A stretch of DNA of 64,000 nt from Nissolia schottii (GCA_003254905.1 QANU01030793.1:69360-133359); one strand, 5' to 3'. Shown: positions 12,630 to 25,500, counted from the first letter of the stretch. Translations and numbers: made by a program. The notes: generated by a model not told the origin, from the letters alone.

Positions 12630-13200
12630 ATAGGGTTAAATATATTTTTATTCCCTGAAAAATTTAAAACTTTTGTGTTTTGTCCTTGAATTTTTTTTGT
12701 TTGGAATTAGTCCTTGAAAAATATTTTTTGTAGGATTTACTTCTTGCCGTTAGGATGAGACACTAACTGTTAACATGATAGTTAAATTTGCCACATGACA
12801 CATCACGTGACATGCATGTAACACAACCCATCCATTTTAAAACATGACCCACCCATGGCCATGTTCATTTATAAATAAAAAATAAAAAAATTGAAAAACA
12901 CAAATAGAAACCCTAATCCTCAATTTCGTGTCATCTTTCCAATCCCTTTTCAAAACCCCAAATCAAATTGGAAACTTCTCCAAAACACCATTTCAGATTA
13001 CCAATATTCCCAACACACAAAAACTGAAAAAGTTCACAATCCTCCATAATCACTATTGATGACTCTCCGATGAGATTTATCTTTGTTTATTTTTTTTTTA
13101 ATTTTTAGTTAGGATAAGTTAGGACGTGCACCATAGGTCACCCAGCTCCCCCATGAAATTAGTGTCATTACTATTACTGATAAAAAAGGTATCTATAAAA
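12630..13200. repeat. Dispersed-repeat-like sequence ('gggttaaatatattttt' end)
   Basis: The sequence 'agggttaaatatattttt', followed by 'ccctgaaaaattt' and 'tagtccttgaaaaat', resembles the end of a repeat I remember as common in legume genomes. A related but diverged stretch occurs near 19430-19530 ('ggggttaaataaatctttg'). I could not find an inverted partner end, so the type of element is undecided. Confidence 0.3.
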
Positions 13201-13204
13201 TTAA

Positions 13205-13472
13205 ACTAAGGAAGGGAGAAGAAAGCTTTCAACTTATGGTTAAAAAAAAAATTTCTACCAGATTTTTCACAAGAAAAAAAAAGAGGAAAACTCGAGATCG
13301 GTTGAATTTCAAATATTCAATTTCACCAATAAGATACGAAAACTTACTTCGCATTTAGAACTGCACCAAAAAGATTATCTATCTCAAAAAGGTTTATGTA
13401 AAATTATTGAAAAACATCAACGACTACTATCTTATTTGTCAAAGAAAAATGGAATATGTTATAACAAATTAG
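13205..13472 (+). pseudogene. rps15: Plastid rps15 fragment in the nucleus (NUPT)
   Basis: From 13301 the plus strand reads [20 protein letters not shown] and then [12 protein letters not shown] and [10 protein letters not shown]. This follows plastid ribosomal protein S15 nearly residue for residue. The ATG at 13236 with MVK matches the S15 start, but the A-rich segment between 13240 and 13300 shifts the frame, so the start and the body are not in one frame. Similarity ends at about 13472, where the last 15 or so residues are replaced by unrelated sequence. The divergence and frameshift indicate an old, non-functional transfer from the plastid genome. A passage through mitochondrial DNA is possible. 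Confidence 0.85.
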
Positions 13473-13477
13473 AGGCA

Positions 13478-13550
13478 AAGGGGGAAGCTTGGTGGTGCGA
13501 AGGGCTGCGTTCCAGTGGCTTCGTGGTGATTGGGCAACTGTCCAAGAAGA
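13478..13550 (+). repeat. Repeat B, left copy (inverted partner at 14833)
   Basis: About 70 bp here, containing 'gggggaagcttgg' and 'tggtgattgggcaact', matches the reverse strand of about 14833-14905 at roughly four of five positions by eye. It begins directly after the rps15 similarity ends, so it may mark the junction of the plastid fragment. I do not recognise a gene in it. Confidence 0.6.
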
Positions 13551-13559
13551 GAACCTCCC

Positions 13560-14830
13560 CTGCCCCGAAAGAATTTGATTGAGATCTCGAAATAAGCCCA
13601 GGTCATCTATAGCAAGGGTCTATAACTGACTCAAAGCCATAAGTTTGTTACTTGAATGCTTTAAGTTGTTACTTGAGTACTGAATTTGTGTTGTGAAACT
13701 CTATGAGAAATTGCAATGGCCGTGTTTAACTTTGAATTTGGAACATTAGATTGATGACAAAAGAAAATTATATTGTTGTCACTGGTGGGTTTTGATAAAA
13801 ACGCCTTTGTAATTGGATTGTGGTTTCATTCATGTGGTGCTGAAATGGCACCAATAAGCTCACTAGTTTAGAAAAACTATTCCTAACATAATGGGATCTG
13901 TTTACGGCCATGGAAGATGCAGAGGATGGGTATATCTTTATACTGTGTCATGAAAATGAAGGAAAGAACGCATGGGAAGGTTGAGGCTTAGGACACTTGT
14001 GGGTGATAATTGGATTGAAGCACACCAACTTGTGTTGAAAGGGTTTAATGCATAGTCACATAATTCGTCACACCCCCCAACGTATTGTGAACTGGTTCTT
14101 GCAAATTGTTTCGCTGTTGTTTGGTGTACCAATTCGCCTAGAATTCGTCACTGAAAACTCTAAATCAGCGCATCAGAATTTTGTGAAGAATTAGTGACCT
14201 GTGGAATTGTGGATTGCTCCTTGAACTGTCGCGGAAACGTCACCGCCTTCCAAATGTCGTTTTTGTGCACGACACGATACGCCGCACTTTCACTGGCATA
14301 GCCACCCACAGATCTCCATTGACAATGGCTATTGAAGATGACTGTCGACGACATAACCTTGCGTTCTTCGGCCACATCTAACAAGCAATCATGTAAGACA
14401 TAAGAGAGGAATGCGTTGAAAGAGAGAGAATTGAGTTGAAAGAATTGTACACTGACAGACTTTTAGGGTTTGAAGTTGTTATTTTTAAAATTTACTTTTA
14501 AATTTTATAAAAACTGGTACTAAATGGGCTATTTTTGGGCCATGTGGTAAGGCTTTTCAAGATTTTATTTTATAAATCTTTTGGTGCTAAAGGTTTTTTT
14601 AATATTTTTTTTAATCTTCACAATGTATAGATTTTTCTTTTGTAATTTATTTATTATTTTTGTAAAATATAATAAGAGGGTACTGATTTATGTATTAGAG
14701 TGAACCATGAACTGAAATAGGGTACCACCTATGTATACCCTTTATGTATCATATCTTTGACAAGGTAGTGAACCGCATACCTATACCCATATCCAAGAGT
14801 ATTGCATACTAGGTGACTATTATTTGATGT
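13560..14830. other. No recognised gene; spacer between inverted copies of repeat B
   Basis: Two overlapping minus-strand open frames (13938-14132 and 14160-14384) have ordinary amino-acid composition but no domain I recognise. They may be remnants of one exon-like stretch. The rest is AT-rich. Confidence that either is a real gene is low. Confidence 0.3.
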
Positions 14831-14832
14831 AT

Positions 14833-14905
14833 TTTCTCAGACAACTGCCCAATCACCATGAAGCCAACGGAACGTAGCTCGTCACGCCGCCAAGCTTCCC
14901 CCTCC
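14833..14905 (-). repeat. Repeat B, right copy (inverted)
   Basis: The reverse complement of 13478-13550, with 'actgcccaatcaccatga' on the plus strand. An open frame on the plus strand (14858-15091) starts inside it, but its product is arginine/serine-rich and unrecognised, so I do not call a gene. Confidence 0.6.
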
Positions 14906-15121
14906 ACCGCTGTAATCGCGCTCCACCTCGAGCCCATGGCGCCACTGTCACCACCTCTCAATGGTGGTTATACGTGTCTTAGAGAGAGAAAGAAGAGAGT
15001 TGGGTGGGAGTGGAGAAGAGATGCAGTGGGGATTGGATGTCAGAGAAGGAGAGAGAAGATGTGTTCACATAAATTAATAATAAAAAATTAAAATTATTCT
15101 AGGCAAGGAATTTGTTTTAAT

Positions 15122-15597
15122 GTAAGAAGCATAGACATTTCGTCAGACTATTGTGTTTTTGTGTCCAACACATCACGTACACCAATATACGAAGACACTC
15201 ATCTGACACATATGTCAAACGTATCCGAAAGTGTCCTAAAAAAATCATATTAAGTCATGCCCAAGTGTGTTTGAGCTATATCTGATAGTGTTTTTGAGCT
15301 GTGTTTGTCTCGTGTCCAAATAAAAAATATTTTAATACTAAACAATTTACAATAATATGGACTCTTAGAAAATTAAAAAGTATTAGCCTATGATATCTTG
15401 AATGTTCCATATATTTTGAAAGAGGTTTGGAAAATATTAAAAATTAATAATTTGATATCAATTAATGAAAATATTAGAGATTTATTATTAATTTTATACC
15501 TATATATGTTGAGTCTATATCTTGTAAAATTTTAACATTAGTATGTCGTCGTGTCATGTATTGTGGTGTGTCTCGTGTCCGTGTCAGTGCTTCTTAG
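15122..15597. mobile_element. Possible MITE with 'TAAGAAGCA' ends
   Basis: The left end 'gtaagaagcatagacat' and the right end, read in reverse ('ctaagaagcactgacac'), are inverted repeats. The interior is rich in 'gtgtcc' and 'cgtgtcc' words on both halves ('cgtgtccaaat', 'gtgtctcgtgtccgtgtc'). No clear target duplication was found, so the exact ends are provisional. There is no coding capacity. Confidence 0.45.
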
Positions 15598-15599
15598 AT

Positions 15600-16690
15600 T
15601 TCAAAACAACCCCATTTTAAAAAATAATTTCTAAAATTACATTATTTTAGCCAAAATCCCGTCCTTAGTAACTAAAATTATTACACACTGATTATTTTGT
15701 TGATTCTCTGCAATATAATAATTATTATATTAGTACTAAAATTTATTTATAACTAATGTGATAACCGGTATTTTCTTTTACCAAAATAAGATTTTCCTCC
15801 AAAATATAAGTGCTTATTAGGAGAGAGAAATAACCACTTCTTCTATCCATTTTTAGATTTTTTTTAATCTAAAATTTTGTCTAAAATTAGTTATAGTTTG
15901 ATTAGAGTGAGAAAATATTAATTATTAACTTTTCAATTATATCTATTTATCATGAACTTTTTACTATTGTATTAATTGCATTACAATTTTTCATAACATT
16001 TTTTCTCATTACAATTTTTTATAACATTTTTTCTCACTAATTGTTCAAAATATGTTTTAATTGAAGTAAGAAAAGGGTGAGAGAAGAAAAAATACTAAAG
16101 GATAATTCATCTAAATACTTGATATTTTATTTATATATATACAAATTAATTATTTTATTAATCTATGTGCATTTATTAAAAGCCACCATCAGAGTGAAAA
16201 GAGGGAGTAATTAATAAGCACGTGCATGCTTTCTGAATAAGCAAACCCGTGCGTTCTTTCTCCCCTTTTCTTTGATCGTTTCTTCTTTGAGGTTGTGATG
16301 ACAAAACGTGTAAACACAATGGAGGTTGTAAACAAACACAAAACGTACCAAGACTTTATGGAGAGAATTTATTTGTTGCTCCTTTATGGAGAGGATAAAA
16401 TTAATTATACACGTAAAAAAGAATTATTTAATTCTTCAAAGGCCATGTGGTACAGGCAGCACATGCAATAATTCCCGCAAAATCTCCGCATTATCATTCG
16501 TGATCACGAATGTGATCTCTTTGTACTGGCAGCTACTTTGGGTCAACAAGCATCTGCAATTTTATTTTCTTTTTCTTTCTTTTTTAATTAAACATCTGCC
16601 ATTTCTACTTGTCTAACACAGATCATACTATTTTTTTTGTCTTTACTGTCTGATCGTAATTTGTCAAAGCTTCTAGAATGAATGAAGTAA
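15600..16690. other. Gene-free AT-rich region
   Basis: I see no supported gene. Short words such as 'agagggagta' near 16203 and 'aggagagagaaata' near 15820 resemble worn MITE ends, but I cannot pair them. Confidence 0.4.
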
Positions 16691-17580
16691 AATATATCGT
16701 TCCTCCGTGTTTGGATGTCGGGTAGGATAGGGAAAACTCCACTGCCCGAAACCTACCCTTCGGTGTTCCTCACTTACGAGGGGTCTTCTACCTGCACTTA
16801 CTGCAATACATAAATTAGAGGTGACAATTGTGAGTTTATGAAAATTAGGGTAAGATACTTACATGAGAATTTAGAAAGACTATTTATATTCTTTATTTTA
16901 GGTCAAGAATCTTTCTTTTGATCATTCCAAAAAGCTTATTTTATGAGGATAGGGTAAATTCCCTATCCTTTTGCTAGCTATGCGCTACCCTTTCTTCTTC
17001 AAGGGCTTTTGGACCTGGGCCTCCCCTCCCTAATGGGTCATTGAGCTAGGTCCAATGGAGCTTCTTATCCTGGGTTGCCTCCGCTCTTGGAAAAACACAA
17101 AATCCCTCTCCTGCCTCTGAATGTGTTTTGGGTTTGTATTTATTTCCCTCGATCCAAAATTATAAAAAGGGGTTTATGAGTTTTTTTTGCATATTTTCAC
17201 GGTACTACTTCAGTAGTGCAAACACTACTCTAGTAGTGCTCTTAAAAAATTCATTTATGGAGCTTCTGCCGCTGCACTACTCAAGTTTGAATGATGCGAT
17301 TCAAGTCTCTAATTGAAGCTATGAAGGAGATCTTCAACTTTGTAGTTGGAGCTGATTTGAAGTTCATCAATCTTCAAGGTGAAAACCCAGTAACAAAGTA
17401 AGACTAAAAGCATTTCAACACTTCAAAATAGTCACTTTTGTTCAATCTTTTCTTTGAGGTCCTTATTCCTGAAAACTAGTAAATAAACACGTAAAACTAT
17501 CCTAAAATGCATGAAATGATCTTAAAACTATATGCAAAAATCAAGCAAAATAACTCTCATTAGAGAGTTATCAATACCTC
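16690..17580. repeat. Unclassified dispersed-repeat-like sequence
   Basis: This stretch is less AT-rich than its surroundings. It contains 'gggtaggatagggaaaa' and 'ccgaaacctacccttcgg', and later 'caaaaatcaagcaaaataac' ending in a short inverted pair, 'aactctcattagagagtt'. The later part resembles untranslated parts of plant gypsy elements as I remember them. Without paired ends I do not assign a family. No gene is seen. Confidence 0.3.
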
Positions 17581-20500
17581 AATCATTTGTTGTTGCTCTC
17601 ATACTAGATTATGTAGTTCTTGAAGAACCTTCATTGTCTAAATTGGATCCATTCTTTATTGGACAGGTCAAACTTCTCGGTGAATTCGTGTTTGCTATCT
17701 TTGGTTAGGTCGTCAGGGAAATGCCCTTTCTGGATTTGTTCTACAATCCGTCACAGTAAGGCCATCATGGCGTGAGACACCCGTTATCCTGGAACCTTGA
17801 ACGATGGTCCTGAAATCATCATCTCTCGCTCAAAAGGAAAAAAAAAAAGAAAAAATAGGAAGACAAATTAGCTTTTGTCATTCCCACAGATGGCACTAGT
17901 GTTACACAAGCATTTGAGATAGATCTGTAACTCAGACCTCAGACACAGTCCAAGGACTTGAGAGATGATGAACATGGTGGTAGTAGCTGAGTGTGATGGT
18001 GGTATGAGCTTGACCGGCAGTAGTGGTATCTGCAAAAGACACTCTAACGCCCAATTAAGTATATTTCTTAGGTGTAAGGTGATAATATAGATAGATTAAT
18101 CGTACCTGGTTAGGAGCTAGAATTCTAGTATATATATTGTAGTAGCTCTGTTCGTGGATCATGACTGTTATCCACGCCATTCATAATTGTGTGGTTCATA
18201 ATCATGTGTTTATGACAGAGTAATAATAGTATTGGCTATATGTTTGCTAACAACTCTCTGAGTAATGAAAGCGACATTAATGTCTTTGAGCATTATGTCT
18301 TTAGGTCATCTCTGGCTCTGCTTGATGTATCTCAAAAGTATTAGATCCGACCAACATAAAAGGTTTGGATTGGCAATATATATTGAACAGCAGACCTATT
18401 CCTATTGACAATAGTGACGAACCAACTTTCTAGTAGTACAATATATAAATAAAGAAACAAAACAAAGTGGTTAGCAACAAAAATTACAAAAATTAATGTA
18501 CGTTGATTTTTGAGGTGCGTGGGCTGGCCTAGTAATAACCAAGTTGTCCATTAATTGCATCTAATCGGCTAAGACTATCCACTTAATGGTAAACCATCAT
18601 ATTGGAGCTCCAGTCACAGCTAATCTAAACTCACAATCATAGTTTGGTGGTTGAGGCCGAATTAGCCATGACTAACAGAGACCCATCAGCCATGTCCATT
18701 CAAAGGGAGGATCATGGGCTAGGAGGAACTGAGGAACATTGGTCAAACAAGTTAGGGTGCAAATATTTTCAGCCATCTAACGTACAGTATGGCCCACTTG
18801 TGTGTGTGTGAAAGAGAGGGGAGGGGTGGGGTTTGCCTTTTAGACACAGCTACAAGTGCCAAACACACGTGCCTATAGGCTATCCGTGGGTAGGGAACAC
18901 TGGCAATCGCATACCCCAGCTTAATGGGTCGCCGCTTTAACTATAATGACAAATGGCGTGCCCTGTAATATCTCTAATTTCGTCTTGATGATTACTCACT
19001 GCGTAATCAAGTTAGAATTAGCCTTAATCTTAATTGAAGAGTTGGAAAAGTCAATAGAAAGCCAATTAATCGTGAGAGCACACTTGATAATAAATAACAA
19101 AAAAATTTAATTGAAATAATCTATTTATAAATTTACGGTCTCTAAGCTAGGTTTTTTTTTTAAAGAAAATATACAAGTTGAACTTTAGTCATTTCTTTTT
19201 TAATTATTTGTCACTTTAGTTTATTGTACCAATATTAAGAAACATAAAATAAAATTAAGAGTGATTGAAATGTTTTATGATTAAGAAAAAGAGTATTTAA
19301 TTAGGAACACAATTGAAATCTAACAATAAATTTTACTGTAAAAAATGAGAGCGGTAAATAATTTGGACAAAAAATTGACAAAAGTGACTATTAATTAGGA
19401 ATAGATTAATTAGTTAATAAAAAGGGGTTAAATAAATCTTTGCCTCCTAATAAATCATAAATTTTGATTTTGCACCCTATTAAAAAAAATTGGGTTGAGT
19501 TCTTAATAAATTTTATTTTCTGGTTTTAGTCATTCACATTAAAAAATGGCATGGCAAATGGAAATTAAGTGAGTCTCATTGTAATTTAGTCAAATATACT
19601 TAAGCAAAGTTTTAACCATGGTCAAACTGATCAAACATGGTTTAAATTAAGTTTAAATTGTGGTCAAATCAGTCCATAATTCAAACCAATATGACTATCA
19701 GTTCGACAATGGATAAAACTTAGTTTAACTATGTTTAACCAAGTTAATATGGAGTCTACCTAACTTCTATCCATTATGTCATCTTTTAATGATCTAATTT
19801 GATGTTATGAGCTAAAATAAAAAAACAAAAGATCGACAACTCAATAAACAAAAATTGATGGAGTACAAAATTAAAATTTGCTGAGGAAAAAACAACTTAT
19901 TTAACTAAAAAAACCTTTATTTTGATGCATTCGTGGGGATTCTGCGCGGGATATTAGCTGGTCAACTCGTATCGACGACCCCACTTTTCAATCGCAACCC
20001 AAACCAAAAGGAAGTCATAAGAAACAAAGAGTAGTCAAATGCATGTTATTCACGTTGTATTCATGCGAAGTAACAACCAGCCATACTTTACTCATTCTCT
20101 CTTTAAATTTTGATATTGGCTAATATGTATGAGGTGTCACGAAATCAATAGACGATGATTTAAAAGCAATTTAAAAACGGAGAAATGGGTTCACAGTTTA
20201 GCCATCCATGTAATAGTTCGTGGGTGATTCCTTTCGGGCCATTATTTTTCTATGTACCGTAAAAGAATGGTTTAGTGTATGTTTGATTGTAAGTTTACGT
20301 ACTCTAAACTAAGGTTTGATAATCTATCTGATAGCCTTCAACGATGACTTCGATCCAATGCGCATGTGCATCCTTTTGAAATTGAAACTGCATACAACCA
20401 CTCATGCATGGTTGTTTTGTCAGTAATCACATGCATGTCTTCCACATGTGATTCACTTGTTTCCTTTGCAGCCACGTATATTGCCTCCATTTCCATTCAT

Positions 20501-20640
20501 TTTGTATTTGAATTATGGTTGGATATATAACCTCTTGAAACTACCTGCATGCTGAAGAAAGTAATTTTAACTTCCTGAATCTTCATGACCTGTTGAATTG
20601 GTTGCTAGCCATTGCCCATAATTTCTTTGCAGTTGGCTCT
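17580..20640. other. Gene-free region, about 3 kb
   Basis: No long open frame and no recognised domain, RNA gene or paired transposon ends. A purine-rich run with (GT)n lies near 18800-18830. A diverged relative of the 12.63-kb repeat lies near 19430-19530. Confidence 0.5.
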
Positions 20641-22380
20641 CACTACAAGAAAAACGTTAAATATATACGGAGTTATAGAAGGATATTTGATTATTACAGG
20701 CAAATTTATTATATTTACAGACAGATTAATTCCATCTATTATTGATGCGTCGTAAGAATTCGATGTGATTTTTACAGACGAATTTGAATTCGTCTATAAG
20801 TGCAGACAAATTTAATTAATATTACAGAAAAATAATATTAAATAAATCTACCTGTAAGTACAGAAAGATAACTCGTCTGTAAGTGCAGACGGATAATTTG
20901 TCTGTAAGTATAGATAGATTTAATTAATATTATCCACCTGTAATATTAATTAAATTCGTTTATATTATTAATGAAATTTCATCTACTATCATCATAATAC
21001 AGACATATTTATAAACAGATTTTATTAATAAATCCGTCTGTACTATTTTAAATTATTATTTTATATTTTGTTTGGTAATTTTTATTTATTTTAATTAAAT
21101 TTTCATTTACAAAAATATTAACTAAATTTTTTAGACACGTAAAATGTTAAACTTGCAAAAATAATAATAACAAAAATTAGAGTTTATGCACATTCAAATT
21201 AATATTAAAATAACATAAATTCAATACAAACTAAAATTAGTGTTTAAAAACAAAACAAAACATCAATAGTACTTCAAGATTCAAACTAACACAAGTTAAT
21301 ATAACAAATGTATCATACAAATAGTTAAAAACATATAATGTCAATCTACAAAATCATCATCATAATCATTGTCTGAGATGTCGACATTATCATTCCCTTG
21401 TTGATCATCCATTGGCGACACTTGAGATGTTGGCCGCTTAGACGGCTAAACACTAGAACTGCTGACTTGGAGTTGTGTAATGTAGGACTGCATAACACTC
21501 ATCATCCTTTGCTCCATGCCTCGCATATCTTCCTAGTATTTGCACATCTCCTCTTGGTGTTGACTTTCTTGCTCCTCAAGTCTCCTCTCAAGAGTCGCCA
21601 CCCTACTAGAATCAACACTTTCGATAGTAGAGTTGCACAATTAAAAATATATACCTATTCATTATTAATAATTAGAACAAATATTTTAGCTTATGATTGC
21701 TTACATGCGTGTTCTCCAATCAAGAGACAACCCACATCAACTTGTCAGTTTTCCTTGTGTGAGTCTCTCGGAATAGTTTGCTATGGGTGGAAGGCCTGCT
21801 AAGCTCTTTTGTCTGCACTTCAAATTAATGTACGTCACAAATTATGAATCATATGCATAAAAAATAACGAATTTTTTTTACCATCCTAAGCCAAGTGGTC
21901 TCGATAGTGATGGAGCCTCCAGTGTAAACTGGGCCGCCCCTAGATGAGCGTCTAGAAGTAGAGTCGATCTTTGACTTCTTCTTGAAGTCATCTGTCACCC
22001 AGTTCAATACTTGCAAGTCAGCATCTGCTATCCACTCAGTGCTAGCCCAGTGTTCGCAAATCTCGTGGTACAATTGCCGCAACCGCTTTGACGCCCAACT
22101 CATCCAAGGCTGCAGTAAACTATCCTGATCCTTCTTAGAAATGTTGAATTTGTCATGTACATAAATTTCAGTGATGCCAGTTCGCTACAACGACACCCTA
22201 CAGTAGTAATTTTCTTTTAGTTTTCTCATGGTGTGGTGTTTGTTGCCAATCCAAGTGTCAACGCTACACCTCTCGTAGCTCCCAGTGCATTGATCCTCAG
22301 CCCTTATTCTTTCCAGGTGAGTGGAGGTCTTGGTCCATCGAAGGTGTACCATTTTGTAGTTCGTCAATCGAGTTAGATAT
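20641..22380 (-). mobile_element. CACTA (En/Spm-type) element, truncated
   Basis: The left terminus at 20641 is CACTACAAGAAAAA, the standard CACTA end. It is followed by about 400 bp of subterminal repeats in both orientations, built on 'gcagacggataattcgtctg'-like words. A transposase-associated remnant lies on the minus strand at 21350-22370. I found no opposite CACTA terminus on the right, so the element seems cut near 22380. The 3-bp target duplication therefore cannot be checked. Confidence 0.75.
21355..22370 (-). pseudogene. En/Spm-type transposase-associated protein, C-terminal remnant
   Basis: Read on the minus strand, the pieces are 'MTNYKMVHLRWTKTS' (22367-22185), then 'MSWASKRLRQLYHE' through 'SSRGGPVYTGGSITIETTW' (22103-21849). 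A C-terminal part with a Glu/Gln-rich, coiled-coil-like segment follows (about 21630-21360) and ends in an acidic 'DISDNDYDDDF' tail. The 'SSRGG..YTGGS' block and the coiled-coil end are typical of the second protein in plant CACTA elements (Ptta/En/Spm family, from memory). At least one stop or frame change separates the first two pieces. It is non-functional. Confidence 0.6.
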
Positions 22381-22479
22381 GTTTTATCTATTCGATTCAG
22401 TTAATTATATATTTCATTATTTATTTATTTATGTATTTATTTATATTCCCAGTAAATGCTTAGTAATTTCATGTGTAGT

Positions 22480-23560
22480 TTTAGGTAGAGACTTATATAT
22501 TAAGGTATAATATGTTAGGGTTATAATAAGACCTCCATAATTTGTAGTAACATAGGTTATACAGATATAACAAGTAGTTTAGTATGTAAGTACTATAGTT
22601 AGATCACTAAGATAATTAATGTCATAATTAATATACTAGGAGAATCCTAAGACAACAGACTTAAAGTTCCATAATAAACTATATTAGTTGCATAGGATCA
22701 GTACCCTGACACAAGCCCAGTATACTTGGTAAGTCCTATCCCTAGATTTAGCATATCCGTAGACCCAATTATCTAGCACAATTCCTATAGTCGAAAGATA
22801 GCTCAGAAATAGTAACCACCCTACATATGCCAAAGTAGTTTCAGGATAGTTACTCAGCATAGTGATAATTGTTAGCAAACCCAAATAGTTAGTCCATATA
22901 CTAGTAGGGTCCTTGTTCCCAAGTTCACAAAAGTAAGCCCAATATATACCCAATAGACTACCAGCGCAGTTACCCTATCGGCTGTTAGTAGTAAACTAGA
23001 ATAATATAACCAATACAGTAGTACACGCCTTTAGCCCCAATAGTTAGTCAATACAAAAGTAACAACTAGCCAAGCATAAATGCAATAGACCACTAAGATT
23101 CGTAGGATAGTTAAATAGTCAAGTCATGTGAGTTGCATAGCAGTTAGTCAGTGTGTCATCCTAGTATAGCTAATGATCATAGGGCAGTAGTAACTGTATA
23201 GGTAGACAAGTGTAATCATAATAGAGTACTCAACAAGCATAAGCTTAGTCGTAGGGTTAAAGGTCAGACTAGCCAGTCGATATAGTTAGTAAAACTAGAT
23301 CAACTAGTCAGAAACCATAAGGTAGAGTCATCGTAAGAACCATCAACCAGTGTAGTTATCCTAGAGCAGTCAGTCATCGTAAGACCATAATTAGTGTAGC
23401 CATAGCAGGTGGTGATAATGGTCATAGTAGCTAGCCAGTATATAGGTAGTAGGACCATGGTGAGGTGTCAAACTAGTTAGCCAATGTCACTAACCAAGGT
23501 AGTCAGCCCATAGGACTAGGTTCCCTTGGAATTGTCATTATCCATAGTGTTGAGCTCAAT
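22480..23560. repeat. TAG/TAGT-rich degenerate tract, about 1.1 kb
   Basis: The trinucleotide TAG and words such as 'tagttag', 'tagtcag', 'tagccag' and 'catagt' recur at very high density on the plus strand, with phrases such as 'agtcatcgtaag' repeated (near 23326 and 23365). No fixed period is obvious to me. There is no gene. It may be a worn simple or minisatellite-like array, or an internal part of an unidentified element. Confidence 0.5.
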
Positions 23561-23584
23561 TTGTCATGGCGAAAAATAATTTCT

Positions 23585-24110
23585 TAGTATAACAATACCT
23601 ATAAGAAGATAAAGTCATTCCCAAAAGTGAATTGTAACGGTACCTACAAGAAAATAAAACTATTCCCTAAAGTGAATAGTATCAATACACATAAGAAAAC
23701 AAAATCATTTCATGAAGTGAACGATAACCATATGATGAGAAAATAAATTCATTCCCATAAGTGAATGGTAACTTTACAATGAGAAAATAAAATCATGTCC
23801 TGAAGTAGATGTTAATTGTACCTAAAAGAATGTATAAACACTCCTAGAAGTAAATGATAATAGTACCTATAATAAAATATAATCATTCTCATAAAATAAA
23901 AACAATAAATCCCAAGAAAAGTTATAGTCATTTCTAGAAGTGAATGCATCATTATTATTTTAAGAAAATAATTATTTCTCTGTTTAAGGATATTATATTT
24001 ACATATATATATATATATTCACATAAGTGAATATGTCAAAAGATCATTCTCAGAATGAATTAAATTTTATTTTACATTCCCTGAAGCGAATGTAACTTCT
24101 CTAATATTTA
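23585..24110. repeat. Degenerate tandem array with a hairpin motif, about 58-bp units
   Basis: About eight units carry a small inverted repeat of the form CATTC-cc-(4)-GTGAATG, for example 'cattcccaaaagtgaatt', 'cattcccataagtgaatgg' and 'cattccctgaagcgaatg'. Each is followed by 'aa..gtacctaYaagaaaataaa'. Spacing is about 58 bp in the clearer part (23600-23800). Repeats of this kind may belong to the leader of the old copia element that follows, but that link is an inference. Confidence 0.65.
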
Positions 24111-24119
24111 TTTTTGAGT

Positions 24120-25500
24120 ATTTACAATTTATTAATTTTGTGATTCTTGGATTTATAATTTGGTACTCGTATTCTTCTGAAGAGCATAATATAATGAATT
24201 CATTATTTACCAAATTATAAAACATAATTTGATACTCACATCTGAAAAAAAATCGAATGCATTCGAAACTATAAAATCTTAAAATTGGTACTGAGAGAAA
24301 AAGCCAATATTTTTTAAGGAAAATTCTCTATTTAAATTATGTGATGAAAAGATAAAAAATGAGAACTAATTGGAAAGAATATTTTCCACATTTTACACTC
24401 CAAATATGCTCATGTTGTAGCAATATGTGAAAGGAGTTATAATAATATTTTGAATTGAAATTCTGTCTTCTCATACATAGATAAATAAAATTAAGAGCCA
24501 TTCTTGAAAAATCATGAAAATCGCCTAGTTGACTATGGTCTATTCCTTGAAGTGAATGAGACAAATTATAACTCCAAAAGTAGCAAAGTTACTGGAATGA
24601 ATATAATAAATGTGTATTAAAATAACTTGGTCATGTACCTATGGTATGTTTGCTTGATATTTATCAAATATCTCTATCAGAGAATGATCACAAAAATACT
24701 TGTTTTAGAATATTAGTCAATCATGACATGAGCAATAATACGATTAATATGATTTATTTATATCTATTTTTCTTTAAAGACCATAATTGAGATATTGATC
24801 ATTTTATCAATGACATAAATGTTTACTAATGTTAGTTTTCTTTCTTTTTATAAATTTTGAGTATATGATTTATTCTTTTAGAAATATTTTATTTTATTTA
24901 GGAACTTTTAATTAGCAACAAATCTCAATATTAAATTAATTATTATGATATTTATAATATATTGTAATTATTAGTGATTTAGTTTTGTAAAATGTTTACA
25001 TATGATAATTTTTTTTATTTGTGTGATATGTTAATATTTTATGATATTATCATTATTTATGATGTGTATTATTTTTTTAAAAAAAATTATCAAAGTAGTA
25101 GTGCTTATATATGTTTTGCAAGTAGTATGACAATGTATATTTTTAAAAGCAAAATATATCTTATTCATGTGATAATGAGATAAGAAAATGATAACACAAT
25201 CATTGGTAGTGTTAAGTTTTGAAAGTTCTAGAAGGACTAATATTTTGTTTCCCAAAAAAAAAAATTATGATGCACTACTACCTATCAATTCATAAAGATG
25301 AATGAAAGCTTTGGAAGGGCTATTAGTTTTTTTTTTTTTCCGGAAGAAACAAAATTTCTAAGGCACTACTAAGTCATAAAGATCATAAAGATGACTGAAG
25401 GTTCTAGAAGAGCTACTATTCTCTTTCTAAAAGAAACACAAATTATTATGAATGATTAACATTATTGGTATTATAAAACTGATTAAAGGCTCTAGAAAAG
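24120..25500. other. Gene-free AT-rich region
   Basis: No supported gene and no LTR found. The region may be the worn 5' part of the copia element downstream, but I cannot show this. Confidence 0.35.

Noticed and set aside
14858-15091. Plus-strand frame with an arginine/serine-rich product
   Set aside because: Composition follows a purine-rich stretch, there is no recognisable domain, and part of it lies in repeat B.
21398-21802. Plus-strand open frame of 134 codons
   Set aside because: It is the antisense shadow of the CACTA-associated remnant, which has recognisable motifs on the minus strand.
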